Made by a program: the position numbers and the translations under genes. Shown here in pieces: positions 34,298-38,994 of a stretch of DNA of 38,994 nt (positions are counted from its first letter, which is position 1; each line of letters starts with the position of its first letter). Below the pieces are notes generated by a model that saw only the letters and a program-made list of their open reading frames with translations, did not search any database and had not been told where the DNA came from. The stretch is taken from IMG/VR virus record IMGVR_UViG_3300030105_001516, positions 1 to 38,994 of that record. One strand, given 5' to 3'. The DNA is from a virus.

Positions 34298-37200
34298 ATG
34301 ACAGACAGTAAGAACATTGGAAACTATAGTAGATTGAGCAGTGACCCGACTTTAGGTGGTATGGTTGATGGAGTAGATTTTCCCCACACTGGTGTTTTCA
34401 AGGCATTGGCTGTAGCGGCTCAAGGTAATTTTGCTATTCTTAATGCGGCTACTACTTCAACTACAGAAAACTTTAGTATTGTTCAAACGGACTTAGGCGC
34501 AGACAACGCCCCCAACGCCGCTAACAAACTTACTAGATTTGTTGTTGGTTCGGGCATGGTTATGAGAGATGGTAAAGCAATTCTTGTCCCTGCGAATAGT
34601 GGCACTACAACTTTTAATACAGGAACCCCTGTTCATTTTAATCCCCCTACTTCTGTGGGTAATGGCTATTTTCTTCTAGTGGTTGCGGCGAACAATACAC
34701 TTGCTATTAAGGACAATGGAAATAGGACAACACTAAATACTGTTCCCCAATTAACGGCAGGTGATATTCCTATTGCTATGATTCGACTTGCTTATGGCGA
34801 GAGTGGTGCTACGAGACTAATACAATACTTCACTACTGCTAAATCCGAGAACTCTGTAAGTATTGGATATAATGCTTCTACGGTCTATACAGAAACTATG
34901 TCTGTTATTGGAGATGTGGATAGAACTACATTTAAAAATAAAATTGCTAATGCTGATATTAGATTTGTATTAGCGGATAATACTGGTGATGAAAAGTTTG
35001 AGGTTTTAACTGATGATGATTCGGATGGAGATGAAGGAGATACTACAAGGTTTTCTGTTGATGGTTTAGGTGCGGTTAATATTCCTGCTTTAACTGCAAG
35101 TAATATTGTTATTAGTGATGGTTCTAAGAATTTAGTTTCCGCCGCAGTTGGGACTTACCCAAGTCTTGCTGAATTGGCTTATGTTAAAGGGGCCACAAGT
35201 GCAATTCAAACCCAATTAGATGCAAAGGCAGTAAGGACTGGCGACCAAACATTAACAGGTTCTATTTTAATTGATAAAGATAGGGCGGGTAGTGTGGGGG
35301 CTGAAACCTCTAAAGCATTACATGTTGATTTTGATAGATTGGAACAATCAAGTGGAACAGCCGCACATGATGACATTGGTATTGATTTAGATGTAACTTC
35401 TTCAAGTAAAGGAACTTCAACTGCTATTGGCATGGATATTGATGTTGTTGGAGCAGGTGACGGAACTCAAGTAGTAAAAGGTTTAACAGTTGATGTAAGC
35501 GGAGGAAACACAAACTATTCAGCATTATTCAATGGAGGCTTTGTAGGTATTGGAACCACTGCACCATTAGCACCATTACATGTTGTCAATGCCGATAACC
35601 TCCCCCAAATAATTTTAGAGTCTACTGATACGGATGCCAATGTTGGGCCGGAACTACTACTAAGGAGAAACACAGGTGTTAATGGTGCCGCCGACAATGA
35701 CTTAATCGGCAAGATAAACTGGCAAGCAATGAACATAGTAGACGGACAAACAACAACTGCAATAACTGACTATGCGAATATACTTGCAACGCTACTAGAT
35801 ATTACTGATGGAACCGAAGACTCTTCTCTTACTTTTAATACTATGCTTGCCGGTTCATTAGTCAATAGAATGGATTTAACTGCAACCGAAGCGGTGTTTA
35901 ACGAGGCGGGTTCGGATATTGATTTTAGAGTAGAAAGTTCATCAAATGTAAATATGTTGTATGTTGATGCTGGAACACATGGAGTGGGAATAGGAACAAT
36001 ACCGGCGGCGACTACTGCTTTAGATGTTGTAGGGAATGTTAAAATTGTTTCTCCAAATAATGCGAGTGCGGTGCAAACAGCGTTAAATATAGATAATTTA
36101 GATACAAATTCACAAGCAGTTCATATCGAAGCGTCAAACATTACTGCTAATGTTTTAGATATTACTGCTGATACTTTAACTACACATCATGGGATAAATA
36201 TTACTGCTGACAGTTTAACTACTGGTTCTGCATTAAACATTATATCCGATTCTGATTCTACTGGAATAAGAAATATTGCTTACATTAAGAACGACCATGC
36301 TTCCTCCGTTAATGCAACTACTCTTAAATTAGAAAGCGATACCGCTACGGAAGCAAGTGCGCCGGTATTGCATGTTAAATCAGCAAGTGCTGGTGGTTCA
36401 ATTCTCCTTGAATCAACTACTGATTCTGCTGATGCAGGGCCGGAAATGCACTTTTATAGAAATGCTGGTGCTGGAACTGCTAGTGATGATTTAGGTGCAT
36501 TGAAGTTTTATGGACAAGATAATGGTGATAATAAGCACCTATTTGCACACATTTTTGCTGATATGCACTCTGTTACCAATGGTAGTGAAGCAGGGAGAAT
36601 GATGATACAAACCTTTACTGGGACTAATGCAAATAATAATATTCAAATTGAACAGGGACAAGTAGTTGTTAATGGTTCGGGTGGAGATATTAACTTTAGA
36701 CATAGGGGAAACAACGACGATTATCTAATTATGTCGGATTCCGGTCTTGATAGAATAGGCATAGGAACTGGCACACCTGCTAATAAACTACAAATCTCCC
36801 ATACCGGTGCTGATGGTGCTAATGGAATAATGATTGTAAGAGAAGATGCTTCTACTGCTGATGGTGATTTACTCGGTGGAATTGGTTTTGATTCTACTGA
36901 TGGTAATGTGCCTTCTTCGGTTTTAGAGTCTTCGGCCTTTATTGCTTCTCTTGCGACACAAGACCATACTGGCAATGATAAAGGTGGTAATCTTAAATTC
37001 GGAGTATCTCTAATTGACGAAAATGAAGATGTTGTTTCAACAGTTTTAGCGAGTGTAGGGCCACCCGATACTATTGCTAATGCGGCTTGTCATGCAGGTT
37101 TTAATTCAAGAGCAACAACGGCTATTGTTGCGGCGGCTACTTATGCCCCTACTATTACTGATTCGGGAACATTAGTAATATTTGAACATGCTAACTCTAA

Positions 37201-37411
37201 TTTAACTTTACCTTCAATTAACAATACTACAAGTGTTGGTGTTCAATTTACAGTGTTCAATGAAACAGGTTCAGCCATCAATGCACAAATAGCAGTTTCT
37301 AATTCCGCTACTGTAAATGGTGGGGCAATAGCCGCATTAGATGATATTGCTTCTTTCAAAGCCGCTACATTTGTTTGTAGTGGAAACAATACTTGGATAA
37401 GAATTGGGTGA
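34298..37411 (+). CDS. Long tail fibre with repeated modules
   Basis: The frame opens at TTG 34289 but GAGGT at 34285-34289 puts ATG 34298 as start, giving 1037 residues. Three related modules are visible: V-G-I-G-T-T-A-P-L with later G-P-E-L-L-L-R-R; a V-G-I-G-T-I-P then I-L-L-E-S-T-T-D with G-P-E-M-H-F-Y-R; and I-G-I-G-T-G-T-P then D-L-L-G-G-I-G-F. Short repeats of the type I-T-A-D-x-L-T-T occur between them. This is typical of trimeric beta-helical fibres. No chaperone or peptidase domain is seen at the C-terminus. Likely receptor binding. Confidence 0.8.
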   Translation: MTDSKNIGNYSRLSSDPTLGGMVDGVDFPHTGVFKALAVAAQGNFAILNAATTSTTENFSIVQTDLGADNAPNAANKLTRFVVGSGMVMRDGKAILVPANSGTTTFNTGTPVHFNPPTSVGNGYFLLVVAANNTLAIKDNGNRTTLNTVPQLTAGDIPIAMIRLAYGESGATRLIQYFTTAKSENSVSIGYNASTVYTETMSVIGDVDRTTFKNKIANADIRFVLADNTGDEKFEVLTDDDSDGDEGDTTRFSVDGLGAVNIPALTASNIVISDGSKNLVSAAVGTYPSLAELAYVKGATSAIQTQLDAKAVRTGDQTLTGSILIDKDRAGSVGAETSKALHVDFDRLEQSSGTAAHDDIGIDLDVTSSSKGTSTAIGMDIDVVGAGDGTQVVKGLTVDVSGGNTNYSALFNGGFVGIGTTAPLAPLHVVNADNLPQIILESTDTDANVGPELLLRRNTGVNGAADNDLIGKINWQAMNIVDGQTTTAITDYANILATLLDITDGTEDSSLTFNTMLAGSLVNRMDLTATEAVFNEAGSDIDFRVESSSNVNMLYVDAGTHGVGIGTIPAATTALDVVGNVKIVSPNNASAVQTALNIDNLDTNSQAVHIEASNITANVLDITADTLTTHHGINITADSLTTGSALNIISDSDSTGIRNIAYIKNDHASSVNATTLKLESDTATEASAPVLHVKSASAGGSILLESTTDSADAGPEMHFYRNAGAGTASDDLGALKFYGQDNGDNKHLFAHIFADMHSVTNGSEAGRMMIQTFTGTNANNNIQIEQGQVVVNGSGGDINFRHRGNNDDYLIMSDSGLDRIGIGTGTPANKLQISHTGADGANGIMIVREDASTADGDLLGGIGFDSTDGNVPSSVLESSAFIASLATQDHTGNDKGGNLKFGVSLIDENEDVVSTVLASVGPPDTIANAACHAGFNSRATTAIVAAATYAPTITDSGTLVIFEHANSNLTLPSINNTTSVGVQFTVFNETGSAINAQIAVSNSATVNGGAIAALDDIASFKAATFVCSGNNTWIRIG

Positions 37412-37415
37412 TTAA

Positions 37416-37880
37416 ATGGGTCTACATTGGCAATTCGGTGTTGTTCAAGGTGCGGCTGGTGCCGCCGCTTTAAGTCTATCTTTAAATAATACATCCGATA
37501 CTATCAATATGGAGTTTAGTGCGACTGACCCAACTCAAGCACAAGTAATAGATACTTCTGCTGGTGCTGTTGATACAACTGCAACTGCGGCAGGTGGAGA
37601 TGGTTCTTATACATTTGCTTGGACTATTACAGAAGATGCAGATGCTCCTAATACCGGAGGAAGTTCGTCAGCAGTATTAGCGGCAGGAACTCAAAATGTA
37701 GCACAGTATGATGATATTACTTTTAGAGTTAATCAAGGGCAAATAATAGACCCTTCCAATGGTAGACCAACGGGTAATCCTCCTTTCCAACAATCCATAT
37801 ATACTTTACAATGCACCGTTACAGACGGTGAAAGTTCTACGGCCACGGCTGATTATATTGTAACATTTGCGGCTTCTTGA
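37416..37880 (+). CDS. Ig-like (PKD/cadherin-type) virion protein
   Basis: A 154-residue protein. The strand pattern with G-G-D-G-S-Y-T-F-A-W-T-I-T and, near the end, Y-T-L-Q-C-T-V-T-D-G-E-S-S-T-A-T-A-D-Y resembles PKD/Ig-like domains that are common on phage virions and bind surfaces weakly. The N-terminal 30 residues are Ala/Gly-rich. It follows the fibre gene by a few bases and is likely a fibre-tip or virion surface protein. Confidence 0.65.
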   Translation: MGLHWQFGVVQGAAGAAALSLSLNNTSDTINMEFSATDPTQAQVIDTSAGAVDTTATAAGGDGSYTFAWTITEDADAPNTGGSSSAVLAAGTQNVAQYDDITFRVNQGQIIDPSNGRPTGNPPFQQSIYTLQCTVTDGESSTATADYIVTFAAS

Positions 37881-37885
37881 TTATT

Positions 37886-37990
37886 ATGAAACTAATGGAA
37901 CTAATAGCAAAAACATTTCTAATGTTAATAGTTATTTCATTTCCTTTCTTTATGGCTTTTAGCCACACCTTAATGTCTCCGCCTTGCTAA
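37886..37990 (+). CDS. 34-residue hydrophobic membrane peptide
   Basis: ATG 37886 begins 5 bases after the previous stop. The product is almost entirely one hydrophobic helix (residues 5-26, with L-M-L-I-V-I-S-F-P-F-F-M) with a short polar end. It could be a mini holin-like or membrane-anchoring peptide. Support is only an open frame, a fitting position at the operon end and the following terminator; ribosome-site support is poor. Confidence 0.4.
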   Translation: MKLMELIAKTFLMLIVISFPFFMAFSHTLMSPPC

Positions 37991-38007
37991 TCCACAACAT
38001 TAAAATA

Positions 38008-38058
38008 CTAGATTACTAATCTAGAATCTTAATTTATTTTTTACTATTTTATTATTTA
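38008..38058 (+). terminator. Rightward terminator at end of structural operon
   Basis: A perfect 7-bp inverted repeat CTAGATT/AATCTAG (38008-38014 with 38018-38024, 3-base loop) is followed by T-rich tracts to about 38058. It stands at the end of the long + strand operon, where a terminator is expected; T-rich runs alone can end archaeal transcripts. Confidence 0.55.
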
Positions 38059-38100
38059 CTTTGCCTCGCATACTCAAAAAAGGTCAAAAAAAATGCATAA

Positions 38101-38151
38101 AAAAAAGGCCACCCGATTTCTCCCTTTTTATAAGGAGAAACCGAGTGACCT
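38101..38151 (-). terminator. Leftward intrinsic terminator with strand-specific G-U pairs
   Basis: An 18-bp stem pairs 38106-38123 with 38134-38151 around a 10-base loop. Read as minus-strand RNA all 18 positions pair, three as G-U; read as plus-strand RNA those three become A-C mismatches. On the minus strand it is followed by a U-run (A-run at 38099-38106 on +). It therefore ends leftward transcription from the zinc-ribbon operon. Confidence 0.8.
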
Positions 38152-38153
38152 AA

Positions 38154-38285
38154 TCATTGCCAAATGTTGCCGCAATCTCTACATTCCCAAAGCCTAACTT
38201 TCCTTTGCGAGCCTATGTAAAAACCCTGTATTCGGAGTGCTATGGTGGATTCACCACACTCTTTACACTTCTGTTTTAAACTCAT
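38154..38285 (-). CDS. 43-residue zinc-ribbon protein
   Basis: Leftward gene starting with an ATGA overlap with the upstream gene and ending just before the hairpin terminator. It has C-K-E-C at residues 7-10 and C-R-D-C at 35-38 with basic strands between, typical of a single zinc ribbon. Zinc ribbons of this sort bind nucleic acid or occur in transcription factors; nothing more specific is visible. Confidence 0.72.
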   Translation of the reverse strand: MSLKQKCKECGESTIALRIQGFYIGSQRKVRLWECRDCGNIWQ

Positions 38286-38434
38286 TTTGTATCTTCTTTC
38301 GCTTCCTTAATCAATCGTTGCATATATTCTTCAACGCTTTGGTCGGTCAAATTAGAACCACCAAAAGCCGCAAAGAATAGTAGCACGACAACGATAAGAA
38401 AAAGAAAAAGTCCAAACCATTCCATTGTTCCCAT
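38282..38434 (-). CDS. 50-residue single-span membrane protein
   Basis: Begins as TAATG, overlapping the stop of the exonuclease gene, with GGAGGTG about 8 bases upstream, a strong ribosome site inside the end of that gene. Residues 6-26 form a hydrophobic helix (F-L-F-L-I-V-V-V-L-L-F-F), followed by an acidic/basic helical tail. Function unknown; it is coupled by overlaps to both neighbours. Confidence 0.68.
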   Translation of the reverse strand: MGTMEWFGLFLFLIVVVLLFFAAFGGSNLTDQSVEEYMQRLIKEAKEDTK

Positions 38435-38994
38435 TACCAATCCACCTCCAATTCTACAAACTCTTCTTTCTCAATTGAGAAAGCCTTTACCACGCCATTG
38501 TCTTGACCGTATTTCCACAGGTCATAAACAATCTGTGTATCTTTTAAGCAGTATTCGACTACTTCATCGAACCTACCCATTTTCCATAATTTAGGTGCGT
38601 CAGCACTATCCATCAATTTATTTTGTTTCAAAGTATTCTCTCCTAAGTTTTGAAGTTTAAACCTCTCTCCGTGACTAGCCGTTAGTATTCGGCTAGTGTC
38701 AATGTATCTCTTCTCATCTAGATATTTTCTAATGCAGTAAATATCCATTGAGTTTTTCAAAATCGGTAAATCGAAAGAAACTATATTATGTCCTAGAATA
38801 ACCCCACCCTTTTCAAAGTGTTCGTCTAGGTCATACTTCAAGTCACTTAGCGACTTAACCACATGTCCACTCTTGGCGAAAGTATCTACAGGCTCATCTA
38901 CATAGACGGTTCCTGTAGAGCCATCCCATGTAGCGACTGTAGAGACTTGAAACATATGAGTGTTTCCAAAGCCACCAATTTCATAAGACATGTT
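38434..38994 (-). CDS. DnaQ-like 3'-5' exonuclease, C-terminal part (5' end outside window)
   Basis: The minus-strand frame is open through the window edge, so 187 residues are seen. The motif G-H-N-I-V-S-F-D-L-P-I-L is the Exo II site (N-x-x-x-F-D) and E-Y-C-L-K-D-T the Exo III site (Y-x-x-x-D) of DEDDy RNase H-like exonucleases, including polymerase proofreading domains. The Exo I (D-x-E) motif is expected just upstream, beyond the edge. No polymerase palm is seen, so a stand-alone exonuclease is likely. It probably marks the replication module transcribed leftward. Confidence 0.78.
   Translation of the reverse strand, partial: NMSYEIGGFGNTHMFQVSTVATWDGSTGTVYVDEPVDTFAKSGHVVKSLSDLKYDLDEHFEKGGVILGHNIVSFDLPILKNSMDIYCIRKYLDEKRYIDTSRILTASHGERFKLQNLGENTLKQNKLMDSADAPKLWKMGRFDEVVEYCLKDTQIVYDLWKYGQDNGVVKAFSIEKEEFVELEVDW

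Noticed and set aside
1-38994. CRISPR arrays, tRNA genes, insertion sequences, reverse transcriptase / diversity-generating element
   Set aside because: No repeat-spacer pattern, cloverleaf, transposase or RT motif was found by eye.

Overview
The window is one continuous virion-morphogenesis region from an AT-rich tailed double-stranded DNA virus (Caudoviricetes). It holds the end of the large terminase, a portal, a capsid protease fused to a scaffold, an HK97-type major capsid protein, connectors, a tail tube protein, tail chaperones, a tape measure protein and tail-tip/fibre proteins. All lie on the + strand from position 1 to about 37990. No contractile sheath gene is visible, so a siphovirus-like particle is the best reading. 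The presence of an ATP-dependent DNA ligase, an Arf/Ras-like GTPase, many zinc-ribbon proteins and a TATA-like box before the capsid operon suggests an uncultured marine archaeal virus, possibly near the magroviruses of Marine Group II Euryarchaeota. That host assignment is inference from gene content; nothing here proves it.

Layout: 1-324 is the TerL C-terminus. 334-1701 is a LAGLIDADG-domain protein in the position often held by HNH packaging nucleases. 1698-3109 is a run of small, mostly very basic proteins. 3162-4802 is a portal with two inserted zinc-binding motifs. 4802-8155 encodes uncharacterised coiled-coil and charged proteins. 8162-10678 is an 838-residue ATP-dependent DNA ligase with a long C-terminal extension. 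10717-13252 is protease/scaffold then major capsid protein. 13264-14673 encodes minor capsid proteins. 14683-15983 encodes two membrane proteins and a membrane-anchored GTPase. 15986-19225 encodes a zincin-like protein, a zinc-finger protein and two unknowns. 19227-21056 encodes connector/neck proteins. 21087-25482 encodes tube, frameshifted chaperones and tape measure. 25485-37990 encodes tail tip, hub, fibres and an Ig-like protein. At 37991-38153 two terminators lie between converging transcription units. 38154-38994 (minus strand) holds a zinc ribbon, a small membrane protein and the C-terminal part of a DnaQ-like exonuclease, probably the edge of a replication module.

The most striking pattern is a short peptide, roughly M-[S/T]-W-x-[D/E]-I-L-K, at the extreme N-terminus of six otherwise unrelated proteins and close to the C-terminus of two more, one of which is the scaffold. 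This resembles the logic of the T4 capsid-targeting sequence and suggests a virion cargo-loading tag shared with the scaffold. Other notable points are a canonical A_AAA_AAC frameshift site in the tail chaperone gene, an in-frame nested scaffold start, a GTPase in the structural operon, and a ligase whose tail weakly resembles the LigD phosphoesterase domain.

Genes are tightly packed, with many ATGA/TAATG overlaps and a repeated TGAGGTG junction in which stop codon and Shine-Dalgarno sequence are fused. All product calls come from reading motifs; no database search was run.
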